In this document: positions 16,358-25,365 of the stretch, one piece after another
How positions within the stretch are numbered: position 1 is the first letter of the stretch
Layout: the number at the start of each line of letters is the position of its first letter
Assembly (NCBI RefSeq): GCF_026041215.1
Contig: NZ_JAPEIQ010000013.1
Location: forward strand, 186,001-250,000
Length of the DNA: 64,000 bases
From: Hoyosella sp. YIM 151337
GTDB taxonomy: Bacteria > Actinomycetota > Actinomycetes > Mycobacteriales > Mycobacteriaceae
Direction of reading: 5' to 3'
The notes under the pieces: model-generated
The model's input: only the letters and a program-made list of their open reading frames with translations
Told to the model about the DNA's origin: nothing
Databases searched by the model: none
Made by a program: the position numbers and the translations under genes

Positions 16358-17106
16358 TGTCCGTAGCTGGCCTTCAGGATGCGGTTGCGATCGATGCCGA
16401 TACCGTCGACGCGCAGCCGGTCGATCTCGAACTGGTGTATATGCGCGTCTGGATGCACGCGCCCGCCACTGCCCCAGTTGTGCATCCAGAAATAGGTGCC
16501 GAGCCCACGGGAGCGAAGCACGTCAATCGTGGGGTAGTTTGCGTACACGCCGGTACGGCCTTTGCCAATCACTGACTCCCAGCCCCGAATGTAGTCGACG
16601 ACGAGGTTCATCTCCGCAGAGGTAGGATTGTCGTCGATCGCCGCGTAGATCGGCACATTGGACGGTCCGCCCGCCGCGGTGTGGAACGCGATGCCCTTGT
16701 TCGCGTGCGTGACCCCGCCCGCGAAACCAGCTCGCCAATCCGAGGTCGTGCCCTTGCCGAACTGATAACAGGACACGATCGCGAGCCCATGTGCTTTCAT
16801 GTCAGCAACCTCTGCGGCCCGCATCGGCTTACCGTGCATCCACGACTCGCGCCGGTCCGACATGTATCGGATCACGCCGCGGTAACCCGCTGCTTTTACA
16901 GAGCGCGCAGAGGGAACACCGGCCGAGTAGTCAATGAGAATCTGTCCAACGTCGTTCGAGCTGGGCGGCGGGGCTGGCTGCGGTGACGGAGGCGGCGTTA
17001 TGCCGCCAGAGTTCAGCAGGTCATCGAGAGAGCCCAGAAGCGCAGGCGTATTCAGCGCAAGGCCGCCGAGCGCGGCCCGCTGCAGAAAAGTTCGTCGGGT
17101 AGCCAT
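16351..17106 (-). CDS. Tat-exported DUF1906 glycoside-hydrolase-like protein
   Basis: A 251-aa protein with a twin-arginine signal (ATRRTFLQRAALGGLAL), a Pro-rich linker (residues about 36-50), and a DUF1906 TIM-barrel-like domain: IDYSAGVPSARSVKAAGYRG, VIRYMSD, YQFGKGT, IYAAIDDNPT and TYFWMHNWGS. The family includes mycobacterial Rv2525c, a Tat substrate with a glycoside-hydrolase-like fold linked to the envelope. Residue Asp within IYAAIDDN is a candidate catalytic acid. The window also encodes TatA and TatC. The GNAT gene overlaps its 3' end. Confidence 0.85.
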   Translation of the reverse strand: MATRRTFLQRAALGGLALNTPALLGSLDDLLNSGGITPPPSPQPAPPPSSNDVGQILIDYSAGVPSARSVKAAGYRGVIRYMSDRRESWMHGKPMRAAEVADMKAHGLAIVSCYQFGKGTTSDWRAGFAGGVTHANKGIAFHTAAGGPSNVPIYAAIDDNPTSAEMNLVVDYIRGWESVIGKGRTGVYANYPTIDVLRSRGLGTYFWMHNWGSGGRVHPDAHIHQFEIDRLRVDGIGIDRNRILKASYGQW

Positions 17107-17147
17107 TTCTGGTGTGTCCTCTCGGTCGTCTCAGTCTCGGGAGGCGA

Positions 17148-17178
17148 AACAATGCGTGGTCATGGTAACCACATTGTT
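17148..17178. promoter_or_regulatory. Imperfect inverted repeat upstream of the DUF1906 gene
   Basis: AACAATGCGTGGT (17148-17160) and ACCACATTGTT (17168-17178) are complementary except for a CG insertion in the left arm. It lies 42-72 nt upstream of the start codon in an AT-richer stretch, a plausible operator. The rest of 17107-17290 holds no gene that I can see. Confidence 0.35.
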
Positions 17179-17290
17179 ATCTTGAGTACGGAAGTATCTC
17201 AAAATTCTCAGAAATCACACCTGCACCGCGTGTCACCTTGCACGACAACCAACTGAGCGCCCCAGTAGTTTTCTTCGCCCACAGTGACAA

Positions 17291-18376
17291 TCAACGCTCG
17301 AGCGATCCACCCGACTCAAGCAGGAGGTCGAGGAGCTCACCGACGACCTCTAAAACGTCCGGAAGCCCAGTAAGGTCCCACCCCGGCAGAACACCAGGTG
17401 ACGGCTGCGGCGACGCAGGAGAACCGGCCTTTGTCACCGGAATCCGGGCGGCGCGAGTTGCCTCGACCCTGATGCCCGCCTGCTGCTCGCGGGTGTATGG
17501 GGTGAGGTAACTCGCGATGTCAGTATCCGTGGTCACCGTGCCCGCCACCCTGGTGCCAGTTGCAGCGAAGGCTGCGGCTGCGCGGCGGACGTGGCTCGGC
17601 GAGGTGACCAGAACGACCTCCGAGATACCGAGTTGTTGCAGCAGCTCAGTGGTGAACTGCGCGTTCGATACCGTCGATGTTGATCTTTCCTCCGTAGTGA
17701 TACGCGACGCCGGGACTCCCTGCGCCAGCAGCCATTCCTTCATCGCAGCAGCTTCGGTGATGCCCCGTTTCGGTACGCCACCTGAAACGAACAGCGGAAG
17801 ATCTGGCGTTGCCTGCGCCTGCGCTAGGCCCGCCGCGACCCGATTAACCAGTTCGGGTGCCATGCTGCCGTCATCATTGAGCCCGTATCCGAGCATGACG
17901 ATTGCCGTGGGGGCCGACGGCGCGGCAACTGGCTGGGTCGAGGGTACGATCTGCGCCGCCGCGTTCACGCCATCGATAACGTTGCGCGCCATCTGGGCTG
18001 CAGCGGAGTCGACCCGCTCCAGGGCGCTGAGGGCGCCGTCGCGCGTTGCGGCGTCGTCGAGCTGCTCCGACCAGATCGCCTGCAATGCCAGTGCGTCCAC
18101 GTCATCCGGGGTGATCGCAAGCATCGCTCGGAGATCAGCGAGGCCGCCTGCGGCATCTCGGGCGGTGAACTTTGCTTGCGCTCGGTTGTAGAGGTTGGCC
18201 GCGTCAGCCGCCGATACGTCGGCAACCACCACTGGATTCGTGGCAGGCACGGCGAGCGCAGCGGGGGCGGTCAGCACAGTGAGCGCAGAATAGGCCACCG
18301 TGGAAAGTGCGATCGTGCCAATGGCGGCAACTCTAGAAACATGCGTCACATCAGTAACGTTATGTGATGCAGACAA
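17291..18376 (-). CDS. Exported DUF218 (YdcF/SanA-like) protein
   Basis: A 361-aa protein with an N-terminal signal peptide (hydrophobic stretch about 15-42, ending APAALAVPA), a helical tetratricopeptide-like region (about 50-125), and a DUF218 domain starting at TAIVMLGYGLNDDG. The domain shows LFVSGGVPKRGITEAAAMKEWL, TEERSTSTVSNAQF and VVLVTSPSHVRRAAAAF, the conserved DUF218 pattern. Family members (SanA, YdcF, ElyC) are linked to envelope integrity. A charged C-terminal tail follows. It ends 184 nt before the DUF1906 gene, so it is probably a separate unit. Confidence 0.82.
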   Translation of the reverse strand: MSASHNVTDVTHVSRVAAIGTIALSTVAYSALTVLTAPAALAVPATNPVVVADVSAADAANLYNRAQAKFTARDAAGGLADLRAMLAITPDDVDALALQAIWSEQLDDAATRDGALSALERVDSAAAQMARNVIDGVNAAAQIVPSTQPVAAPSAPTAIVMLGYGLNDDGSMAPELVNRVAAGLAQAQATPDLPLFVSGGVPKRGITEAAAMKEWLLAQGVPASRITTEERSTSTVSNAQFTTELLQQLGISEVVLVTSPSHVRRAAAAFAATGTRVAGTVTTDTDIASYLTPYTREQQAGIRVEATRAARIPVTKAGSPASPQPSPGVLPGWDLTGLPDVLEVVGELLDLLLESGGSLER

Positions 18377-18412
18377 CAGCGCGAGTCCGGCAGAAGGACA
18401 GATCGATAACGG

Positions 18413-19150
18413 TTATTCCGCACCGCGCGTGAGCGCATCGATCCACTGCACCGCCGCACGCGGTGACGACACTGCAGCTGTCCCGGAAGGTAGCGCTGGA
18501 CGACGCACCACCACGACAGGAATGCCGAGCTGGCGCGCGGCGACAAGCTTTGCGCAAGTCTGGTCGCCGCCGCTGTTCTTCGTGACTACGACACCGATGC
18601 GATGCCGCTCCATCAACGCACGCTCGCCACTCACGCTGAACGGCCCACGCTGGGTGATGACGTGCCACGAACTGGGCAGGCTGCACCCGGGTGGCTCAAT
18701 AACCCGCGCAACCACCTCTGGCAATCCCTCGAACGCCCGCAGTTCTTGGCGGCCAATGGTGAGAAACACCGGCGTGCGGTAGCTGTCTGCGAGCATGTAC
18801 GCGTCGTCCATCGTGTCCGCCCACCGCCACGTATCCCCAACCACCGGGTGCCACGGCGCTCGATGCACAACGAGCAGTGGGACCTGCGCTGCCCGGGCAG
18901 CCACCACCGCATTCGCTGTAATGCCCTGCGCATACGGGTGCGTCGCGTCGACGAGCGCGCTGATGCGCTGCTCGCGAAGCCAACTCGAGAGACCTCCAGC
19001 ACCGCCGAAGCCGCCGATCCGCACCTCCCCTTCCGGCAGCGTTGGCGCGCTGATACGGCCGGCAAGCGAGGATACGACGTCGTGGTGGCGAGAAAGGACC
19101 CCGGCAAGGCGGCGACCCTCTCCCGTCCCGCCCAGCAGCAATATTCGCAT
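18413..19150 (-). CDS. cobK: Precorrin-6A reductase CobK
   Basis: A 245-aa NADPH-dependent reductase making precorrin-6B from precorrin-6A. Features are LLLGGTGEGRRLAGVL at the N-terminus, DATHPYAQGITANAV, LTIGRQEL and VVVTKNSGG, all CobK/CbiJ signatures. ATG 19150 overlaps the cobM stop by one base. It is the last gene of the minus-strand operon SDR-cobL-cobM-cobK. Confidence 0.93.
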   Translation of the reverse strand: MRILLLGGTGEGRRLAGVLSRHHDVVSSLAGRISAPTLPEGEVRIGGFGGAGGLSSWLREQRISALVDATHPYAQGITANAVVAARAAQVPLLVVHRAPWHPVVGDTWRWADTMDDAYMLADSYRTPVFLTIGRQELRAFEGLPEVVARVIEPPGCSLPSSWHVITQRGPFSVSGERALMERHRIGVVVTKNSGGDQTCAKLVAARQLGIPVVVVRRPALPSGTAAVSSPRAAVQWIDALTRGAE

Positions 19151-19899
19151 CAGTGCGTCGCCCGGCTCCGCGCAGCAGAATAGAGGTAACTGTCCGGAAA
19201 TCCCTCAGCAGCCAGCACCCGGCCGACGATGATCACAGCAGTCCGCCGGATGTCCCGCTCCATCACCGCGTCCGCAATCGTCCGGAGCGTGCCGCGCACG
19301 ATCACCTCGTCCGGCCGACTTGCGAACGCCACCACCGCCACCGGACAGTCACTCCCGTAATGGGGAAGCAGCGCACCAACAACCTTATCCATATGCCCAA
19401 CGGCAAGATGCAGCACCAGCGTAGTACCGGTGCGGGCGAGCGCATCGAGTTCCTCCCCGGGCGGCATCGCGGTCGCGTCGACTGCGATGCGCGTGAGCAC
19501 CACCGTCTGACCAACACCCGGAACAGTAAGTTCGCGGCCGAGCGCTGCCGCAGCGGCGGCAAACGCTGGTACACCCGGGACGATCTCGTAACGCACGCCT
19601 GCGTGCTCCAAACGGCGTACTTGCTCCGCTACCGCACTGAAAAGCGATGGGTCCCCTGAGTGCAGCCGCGCGATATCCTTACCCGCACGATCGGCGGCCA
19701 GTATACGTTCGATGATTTCGTCGAGGCTCAGACGGGCTGTGTTGACCTTTTCCGCGCCCGGCGGACACTGTGCTAAAAGCTCCTGCGGAACAAGAGAACC
19801 CGCATACAGGCACACCTGACTGGCAGCGATGAGTCGCTGGCCCCGCAGCGTGATCAGGTCGGCCGCCCCGGGGCCAGCACCAATGAAGTACACAGTCAC
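19150..19899 (-). CDS. cobM: Precorrin-4 C11-methyltransferase CobM
   Basis: A 249-aa SAM-dependent methyltransferase that methylates C-11 of precorrin-4. It begins VYFIGAGPGAADLITLRGQR and has LHSGDPSLFSAVAEQ and YEIVPGVPAFAAAAAAL, the family pattern. The GTG at 19899 is chosen because it overlaps the cobL stop as GTGA; an upstream in-frame start would lie deep in cobL and precede the conserved N-terminal beta strand. One-base overlap with cobK. Confidence 0.93.
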   Translation of the reverse strand: MTVYFIGAGPGAADLITLRGQRLIAASQVCLYAGSLVPQELLAQCPPGAEKVNTARLSLDEIIERILAADRAGKDIARLHSGDPSLFSAVAEQVRRLEHAGVRYEIVPGVPAFAAAAAALGRELTVPGVGQTVVLTRIAVDATAMPPGEELDALARTGTTLVLHLAVGHMDKVVGALLPHYGSDCPVAVVAFASRPDEVIVRGTLRTIADAVMERDIRRTAVIIVGRVLAAEGFPDSYLYSAARSRATH

Positions 19900-21107
19900 T
19901 GCTTCGTCCCTATCCACTGAGTTCCTGGCAACTGCGGACGCCACGTGGTGAAGTCACCTAACGGCGCGGCGCGATAAAACTGCATCTTGCGCAGCGAGCC
20001 GCCACGGTGCGAAAACCACCGCACGAGCAGTGCTTCAGATTCCGCTGTCACTGCGTTGACGACCATACGCCCGCCCGGCCGGAGGTGCCGCCAGCTCTCC
20101 TCGAGCAGCGCTGGCTGCGTCACCCCGCCACCCACCATCACCGCATCAGGCAGCATAAAGCGGTCCGCAAGCCCCCCGAAGCTGGCGGGCGCCGCACCGG
20201 TAACGTGGAGGTCCGGTACGCCGAGACGCTCAGCATTGGCAATGATTCGCCCAATCCGATCCTGCCGCGACTCGAATGCCACTGCGCGGCACGAAATATG
20301 AGTTCTCATCCATTCGATTGCGATGCTTCCCGAGCCCGCACCCACATCCCACAGCAGCTCGCCTGGGGCCGGGCCGAGTGCTGACAGCGTGAGCGCGCGC
20401 ATTTCCTGCTTGGTGAGTTGCCCATTCGCACCGTAGACGTCGTCGGGCAAACCCGGCATGCGTGTCAGCCGTTGCGTTCCGCCGCCAGCCACTGCGACGG
20501 CTACGACGTTGAGGGCCGCACAGTCCACGTCCCAATCAGCGGCCTTTCCGGCACAAACACGTTCAGCTGGGCCTCCGAGTTCTTCGAGCACCGTGACTGT
20601 AGAAGCTCCGAATCCCCACTCGGTGAGGCGGGCAGCCACCGCTGCGGGTGTCGACCCATCCCGGCTCAGGATGAGCAGCCGGCGCCCCGGCGCCAGCTCC
20701 GGCAGAATCACCGCGACGTTCCGGCTGACCAGGCTGATCACCGGAATGTCAGCCAGCGGCCACCCCAGGCGCGCACACGCGAGTGAAGCGCTCGACGCCG
20801 CCGGTACGACATCCAGGTTCTCCGCACCGGCAAGACCGGCAAGCGTTACGCCGATGCCGTGAAACATCGGGTCTCCGCTCGCCAGCACGCACACCTTCGA
20901 ATCTGCGTGCTGCGCGAGCAATCCGGGCAGAGCGGGAACCAGTGGCGAGGGCCACTCAACACGTACCTTCCTGTCTGTGGGTATCAGAGCGAGCTGCCGT
21001 CGCGAACCCATCAGCACATCGGCGGCGTTGATGTGGTCGCGCGCGTTTGCGGTAAGACCGCGCCATCCGTCCGCGCCGAGTCCTACCACACTGATCCGGT
21101 TAGTCAT
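19896..21107 (-). CDS. cobL: Precorrin-6Y C5,15-methyltransferase (decarboxylating) CobL
   Basis: A 403-aa fusion of CbiE-like (residues about 1-200, ISVVGLGADGW at the start) and CbiT-like (about 215-403, LLWDVGAGSGSIAIEWMR) domains. It methylates C-5 and C-15 of precorrin-6B and removes the acetate carboxyl. ATG 21107 overlaps the stop of the upstream SDR gene by 4 nt, and its own stop overlaps cobM by 4 nt, so SDR-cobL-cobM-cobK is one coupled operon. Confidence 0.93.
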   Translation of the reverse strand: MTNRISVVGLGADGWRGLTANARDHINAADVLMGSRRQLALIPTDRKVRVEWPSPLVPALPGLLAQHADSKVCVLASGDPMFHGIGVTLAGLAGAENLDVVPAASSASLACARLGWPLADIPVISLVSRNVAVILPELAPGRRLLILSRDGSTPAAVAARLTEWGFGASTVTVLEELGGPAERVCAGKAADWDVDCAALNVVAVAVAGGGTQRLTRMPGLPDDVYGANGQLTKQEMRALTLSALGPAPGELLWDVGAGSGSIAIEWMRTHISCRAVAFESRQDRIGRIIANAERLGVPDLHVTGAAPASFGGLADRFMLPDAVMVGGGVTQPALLEESWRHLRPGGRMVVNAVTAESEALLVRWFSHRGGSLRKMQFYRAAPLGDFTTWRPQLPGTQWIGTKQ

Positions 21108-21898
21108 CGCGGCATTCTCCGCCAGATGGGCTGGGGCACGTACCGAAGCACAGCGAACAGCAGGCGGAGCGTGCCCGGTACCCAGATCCTGCCCCGCCGG
21201 AGTCTGAGTCCGCGCACGACCGCGTCCGCGACCTGGGCCGGAGTGCTCGCCAGCGGGGCAGGGTCCATGCCCGTTGTCATACGCCCGATCACAAATCCTG
21301 GCCGCACGAGCAGCAGATGCACGCCACTGCCGTGGAGCGCATCGGCAAGACCGCTGGCGAAACCATCGAGACCCGCTTTCGCTGATCCATAGACGTAATT
21401 CGCGCGGCGGACGCGCATACCCGCAACCGAGGAGAAGACGACCAGCTGGCCGCTGCGCTGTGCGCGCAGCGCCCGTGCAAGGTGCGTCAGCAGGCTGAGT
21501 TGTGCGACGTAATCGGTGTGCACGATCTGTACCGCATGCGCGGCATCCCGCTCTGCCAGCTGCTGATCGCCGAGGATGCCGAACGCCAGCACCGCGACGC
21601 CGATCTCACCTGCCGCGCGCGTGATGGCACCCAGCGCCTCCGCATGCCCTGACACGTCGTCGGCATCGAAGTCGATCGTGTCGACGCGCACTGCTCCCGC
21701 CGCTCGCAGCAGCGCAGCTTCACGCTCGAGGTGCGCAGCGCCGTCAGCGCCGTCCCTGACTCGCGCCGCGAGTACCACCTTCCGGCCGGGCGCAAGCCGC
21801 TTGGCGACCTCCAGTCCAATCTCACTGCGGCCCCCGAAGACCACCACCGCCCCCGGATCGATTCCGCTGTGCCTCTGCCTGGCATGCAAGATTCTCAC
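21104..21898 (-). CDS. Short-chain dehydrogenase/reductase coupled to cobL
   Basis: A 264-aa classical-like SDR. The nucleotide-binding motif is VVVFGGRSEIGLEVAKRL, and the active-site pair appears as YVYGSAKAG (Tyr-x3-Lys) preceded by VVFSSVAGMR (Ser). The substrate is unknown. GTG 21898 is chosen: the frame stays open further upstream but that part overlaps the divergent PPOX gene. An SDR (Rv2073c) occupies the same place beside cobL in M. tuberculosis, so the linkage is old. It may act on a tetrapyrrole or its side chain, but this is speculation. Confidence 0.85.
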   Translation of the reverse strand: MRILHARQRHSGIDPGAVVVFGGRSEIGLEVAKRLAPGRKVVLAARVRDGADGAAHLEREAALLRAAGAVRVDTIDFDADDVSGHAEALGAITRAAGEIGVAVLAFGILGDQQLAERDAAHAVQIVHTDYVAQLSLLTHLARALRAQRSGQLVVFSSVAGMRVRRANYVYGSAKAGLDGFASGLADALHGSGVHLLLVRPGFVIGRMTTGMDPAPLASTPAQVADAVVRGLRLRRGRIWVPGTLRLLFAVLRYVPQPIWRRMPR

Positions 21899-21916
21899 CT
21901 GACTAGTGTGCTCGAC

Positions 21917-21922
21917 TACCGT
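21917..21922 (+). promoter_or_regulatory. -10 box of a leaderless promoter (PPOX/F420 gene)
   Basis: TACCGT lies 7 nt before ATG 21930, within the 31-nt gap to the divergent SDR gene. Confidence 0.45.
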
Positions 21923-21929
21923 GGGCGCC

Positions 21930-22388
21930 ATGGCACACACCCCCGCGGATCTCGCTCCCGAAGCAACTGAATTTCTGACGGAACGGCATCTCGGTTCCCT
22001 CACCACACTGCGAGCAAGCGGACTGCCGCACGTTGTCGCGGTGGGTTTCACGTGGGACGCAGGAAACGGCATAGCCAGAGTCATCACGAGCGACCACAGC
22101 CAGAAAGTCCGGAATGTGGAGCGGCATGGATACGCCACTGTGTTTCAGGTTGAACGCGCGCGCTGGCTCGCTCTCGAAGGTTCCGCTGTGGTCCGCAGGG
22201 AAGCAGCGGCAGTTCGCGAAGCAGAGCACCGGTACGCGCAACGCTACCGCCAGCCCAAGATCAATCCGCAGCGCGTGGTCATCGAGATTTCCGTGTCACG
22301 CATTCTGGGCTCTCGGGCGCTTTTTGTCGACGGCAGCACGGCTCGTTCAGCGGTTCACGCCGGCGACGCGCACCGCCGCGACGAGTGA
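21930..22388 (+). CDS. PPOX-class F420-dependent reductase (Rv2074-like)
   Basis: A 152-aa split-barrel flavin/deazaflavin-binding protein: FLTERHLGSLTTLRASGLPHVVAVGFTWD at the N-terminus and VRNVERHGYATVFQVE in the middle are typical of the PPOX family. By position (divergent from an SDR next to cobL) and sequence type it corresponds to M. tuberculosis Rv2074, known as an F420H2-dependent biliverdin reductase. That would give tetrapyrrole-related redox chemistry beside cobalamin genes. ATG 21930 has a -10 box 7 nt before it. The 3' end overlaps the convergent thioredoxin-like gene by 42 nt. Confidence 0.82.
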   Translation: MAHTPADLAPEATEFLTERHLGSLTTLRASGLPHVVAVGFTWDAGNGIARVITSDHSQKVRNVERHGYATVFQVERARWLALEGSAVVRREAAAVREAEHRYAQRYRQPKINPQRVVIEISVSRILGSRALFVDGSTARSAVHAGDAHRRDE

Positions 22389-23141
22389 CGCGGGGTTAGC
22401 GAGGTCGATAGGCTGGCCGTTGACGAGAATCGCTGGCAATTCCCCATGCACTTCAGATTCCCACCGGTGTGTGCTCGCAGTGATGTGGTGAGAGTACTGC
22501 TGCTCACGTATGCACGCGTCCACCGCATGCGACGCACCGTGCGCCTGCGCAGCTGCGATCAGTGGTGAGTCGGCTGCGGCATCGTCCGACGGCGCAGTCC
22601 CGGCCTGTTCGTACAGCGCCGCGCGGAACGCCGGCCAGTTCGATTGATCGTCAGTGGCGACACACAGCGACGCGTTCGCCAGACGCAGCCCGTGACCCGC
22701 GCGTGCAGCACTCTGCGCTGCCGCGCTGGTGACCGCGACGTACTCGACAGTAGCTGCCCCCGATTCGGCCAGATCGCGCAGCGCGGGGGTGAACGTGCCG
22801 GCGTACTCGCGGCAGGCATCACACAGGAAGTCTTCGATGACGGTCACGACTACGACGCCACTCGGGGCGCCCTGCGGAACGAGACGGACACTGCCGTCTG
22901 CTATCGATGCCAGGGGTGCAGTGACCACGGGCGACGGCGTGACGTGCGTTGTGCCGAGCGACGCCCCGGGCTCCCCCACTGTCTCCTCACCGCGCGAGAA
23001 GATGATGACAACAGTGATCACGGCAAGAATGAGCGCTGCTATCGCGCCAAACCGCTTCAGCCTCGTGTGACTGTTCTGTTCGGATACGTTCTGCTCCCCG
23101 GCTGCTGGCACCGCGCGCTCCTCGTCGCAATCACCCCGCAT
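22347..23141 (-). CDS. Membrane-anchored DsbA-like thioredoxin-fold protein
   Basis: A 264-aa protein with a cytoplasmic N-terminus, one TM helix (about residues 31-49), a Ser/Pro/Thr-rich linker and an extracytoplasmic DsbA/thioredoxin-like domain. The redox motif is Cys107-Asp-Ala-Cys110 following VVTVIEDFL, and ELPAILVNGQPID carries the cis-proline. It probably catalyses disulfide formation or exchange outside the membrane. The ATG follows the Xaa-Pro peptidase stop by 3 nt. The 3' end overlaps the PPOX gene by 42 nt in convergent orientation. Confidence 0.85.
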   Translation of the reverse strand: MRGDCDEERAVPAAGEQNVSEQNSHTRLKRFGAIAALILAVITVVIIFSRGEETVGEPGASLGTTHVTPSPVVTAPLASIADGSVRLVPQGAPSGVVVVTVIEDFLCDACREYAGTFTPALRDLAESGAATVEYVAVTSAAAQSAARAGHGLRLANASLCVATDDQSNWPAFRAALYEQAGTAPSDDAAADSPLIAAAQAHGASHAVDACIREQQYSHHITASTHRWESEVHGELPAILVNGQPIDLANPASLVAAVRVAGVNR

Positions 23142-23144
23142 AAC

Positions 23145-24278
23145 CTACGACAACACCGTTAACTCGTGGGGCTGGTTGTTAAGCGACTCGGCACCATGGT
23201 CCGTGACGACGATGATGTCCTCGATACGCGCACCCCACTGCCCGGGCAGGTACACACCGGGTTCCACGCTGAACGCCATACCCGCCCGTAATGTCTGGTT
23301 GCTGCCCGACACGATATATGGCTCTTCGTGGACCGACAAGCCGATCCCGTGGCCCGTGCGGTGTACAAAGAACTCCGCCAGATCGTGGTCGCGCAGGTGG
23401 TCACGAGCTGCCGCATCGATCTCGCCAGCGGTGACACCTGGGCGTACTGCGCGCACTGCCGCACGCTGAGCCGCCTCCAGAATGCCGATGCGCTCCGCTG
23501 CGGTGCTGTCTGGTTCGCCAAGTGCGTACGTCCGTGTGCAATCCGAGTAGTAACCTGCGGCGACTGGGCCGCCAATATCTACCACAACGACGTCGCCAGC
23601 GGAGAGAAGCCGATCTGACACTTCATGGTGCGGGTCAGCTCCGTTGGGCCCGGACCCCACGATGACGAACGCCGCCTCGGTGTGCCCTTCCTCGATAATC
23701 GCAGCAGTGATGTCGGCGGCAGCCTGCGCTTCTGTGCGGCCCGCCTGCACAAATTCAGCCATTCGCGCGTGCACGCGGTCGATTGCCGCCCCTGCGGCGC
23801 GCAGCGCCGCGAGTTCGGCGTCGTCCTTGATCATGCGAAGCTCTCGGAGCACGGGGGTAGCCAGCTCGAGCGGGCGCTCGGAGGTGACGCGCGCGAGCGG
23901 TATCGCGTGCAGTGCAGGCATCGCATCTGCAATGGCGACGCGGCCTTCGCTCGCGAGCGCAGATCGAACCAAGAGGTAGGGATCGTCGCCATCCACCCAG
24001 GGCCGCAGTTCAATTCCGAGCGCATCGATCGGCGAACCGCGCAGTGCCGCGACCTCGAGGCGCGGCACCACCACTGCTGGATCGCCATCCGCTGGAATGA
24101 CCAGGCACGTCAGTCGCTCAAAGGAGCTCATCCGGGAACCCGCAAGATACTGCAAGTCAGGACCCGGGCTGATGAGCAGACCCGCCAGTCCTGCCGCAGC
24201 CGCGTGAGATTGTGCTTTGCGGATGCGCTCGGCATAGGCGCCAGGCGGGAACGTGGTGGCGCCGGAAGTGTCGCTCAT
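23145..24278 (-). CDS. M24 Xaa-Pro dipeptidase/aminopeptidase
   Basis: A 377-aa creatinase/prolidase-fold metallopeptidase. The five metal ligands are visible: Asp in VVVDIGGP, Asp in DCTRTYAL, His in [10 protein letters not shown], Glu in SVEPGVYLP and Glu in [10 protein letters not shown]. It cleaves peptide bonds before proline in the cytoplasm. ATG 24278 is chosen because family-like sequence begins there and TACGCT lies 7 nt upstream on the minus strand (24291-24286). It corresponds in position to M. tuberculosis Rv2089c (pepE). Confidence 0.88.
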   Translation of the reverse strand: MSDTSGATTFPPGAYAERIRKAQSHAAAAGLAGLLISPGPDLQYLAGSRMSSFERLTCLVIPADGDPAVVVPRLEVAALRGSPIDALGIELRPWVDGDDPYLLVRSALASEGRVAIADAMPALHAIPLARVTSERPLELATPVLRELRMIKDDAELAALRAAGAAIDRVHARMAEFVQAGRTEAQAAADITAAIIEEGHTEAAFVIVGSGPNGADPHHEVSDRLLSAGDVVVVDIGGPVAAGYYSDCTRTYALGEPDSTAAERIGILEAAQRAAVRAVRPGVTAGEIDAAARDHLRDHDLAEFFVHRTGHGIGLSVHEEPYIVSGSNQTLRAGMAFSVEPGVYLPGQWGARIEDIIVVTDHGAESLNNQPHELTVLS

Positions 24279-24285
24279 GGACGTC

Positions 24286-24291
24286 AGCGTA
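24286..24291 (-). promoter_or_regulatory. -10 box of a leaderless promoter (Xaa-Pro peptidase)
   Basis: On the minus strand TACGCT is followed by 7 nt and then ATG 24278. A short dyad CTGTC-GTA-GACAG (24294-24306) lies just upstream. Confidence 0.45.
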
Positions 24292-24405
24292 GTCTGTCGT
24301 AGACAGTGGCGCGCCTGCGGCCAAGTGCGCCAACTGCCAGGCCGGATGCGCCCGCGTCTCGCCCCGCGTGCCCGTGTCCGGCCGTTTCCTGGCAAGATCG
24401 TTGGA

Positions 24406-25365
24406 GTGACTGCACCGCTGATGCTTCTTGACGGAGCAAGCCTCTGGTTTCGGGCGTTCTATGCACTGCCTGAATCGCTGACCTCGCCCGACGGGCGCCC
24501 CGTCAACGCGGTGCGCGGGTTCACAGACATGGTGGCCGCGCTCGTGCGCGCGCACCGTCCGGGACGGCTTGTTGTGTGCCTCGACAATGACTGGAGGCCG
24601 CAGTTCCGGGTTGACGCGATCCCGTCGTACAAGGCGCACCGAGTCGAAGCAGTCGCCACCGAACCGGGAACGGTCGACGTCGAAGAAGTTCCCGACACGC
24701 TGACACCGCAGGTCGACATGATTCTCGAAGTCCTCGACGCTTTCGGGATTGCGACGGCCGGGGCGGACGGCTATGAAGCAGACGACGTGCTCGGCACTCT
24801 GTCCGCCCGCGAAACAACGGCTCCGGTCATCGTCGTCAGCGGGGATCGTGATCTCCTGCAGGTCGTCCGGCATGAGCCGGTACCGGTGCGGGTGCTGTAC
24901 GTCGGGCGCGGTTTGGCGAAGGCGGAACTGTTCGGTCCCGATGAGGTGGCCGCGAAGTACGGCGTACCCGCTGACCGAGCTGGTGCCGCGTACGCGGAGC
25001 TGGCGCTGCTGCGGGGTGACCCGTCTGACGGCCTGCCCGGTGTCGCTGGTATCGGCGAAAAGACGGCGTCTCGTCTGCTCCTCGAACACGGATCACTTGC
25101 GGCGCTCATCGCTGCCGCGAACGATCCGGCCAGTCAGCTGTCGGCTGGTCTCCGCACGAAGCTCACTGGTGCTGCCGATTACATCCAGGCTGCTGACGCC
25201 GTTGTCCGCGTCGCTTGCGATGCGCCCGTTGCGTATTCCCGCGATGACGTGTTGCCTTCCGCACCTGCTGACCGCAGACGCGTCGCGGAACTGACTCAGG
25301 AATACGGGCTCGACAATGCGGTCGCGCGTCTCACCAGTGCACTGGCCGGCGAGCCGGGGCAATGA
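24406..25365 (+). CDS. 5'-3' exonuclease (Pol I exonuclease-like)
   Basis: A 319-aa stand-alone homologue of the 5' nuclease domain of DNA polymerase I. It begins [21 protein letters not shown], has [13 protein letters not shown] (metal-binding acidic cluster), [12 protein letters not shown], and the helix-hairpin-helix [22 protein letters not shown]. It should degrade 5' flaps or RNA primers during repair and replication. GTG 24406 is chosen as the last start before the conserved first strand; the frame is open upstream but without family sequence. Its stop abuts the convergent aldehyde dehydrogenase gene. It is the equivalent of Rv2090. Confidence 0.88.
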   Translation: MTAPLMLLDGASLWFRAFYALPESLTSPDGRPVNAVRGFTDMVAALVRAHRPGRLVVCLDNDWRPQFRVDAIPSYKAHRVEAVATEPGTVDVEEVPDTLTPQVDMILEVLDAFGIATAGADGYEADDVLGTLSARETTAPVIVVSGDRDLLQVVRHEPVPVRVLYVGRGLAKAELFGPDEVAAKYGVPADRAGAAYAELALLRGDPSDGLPGVAGIGEKTASRLLLEHGSLAALIAAANDPASQLSAGLRTKLTGAADYIQAADAVVRVACDAPVAYSRDDVLPSAPADRRRVAELTQEYGLDNAVARLTSALAGEPGQ

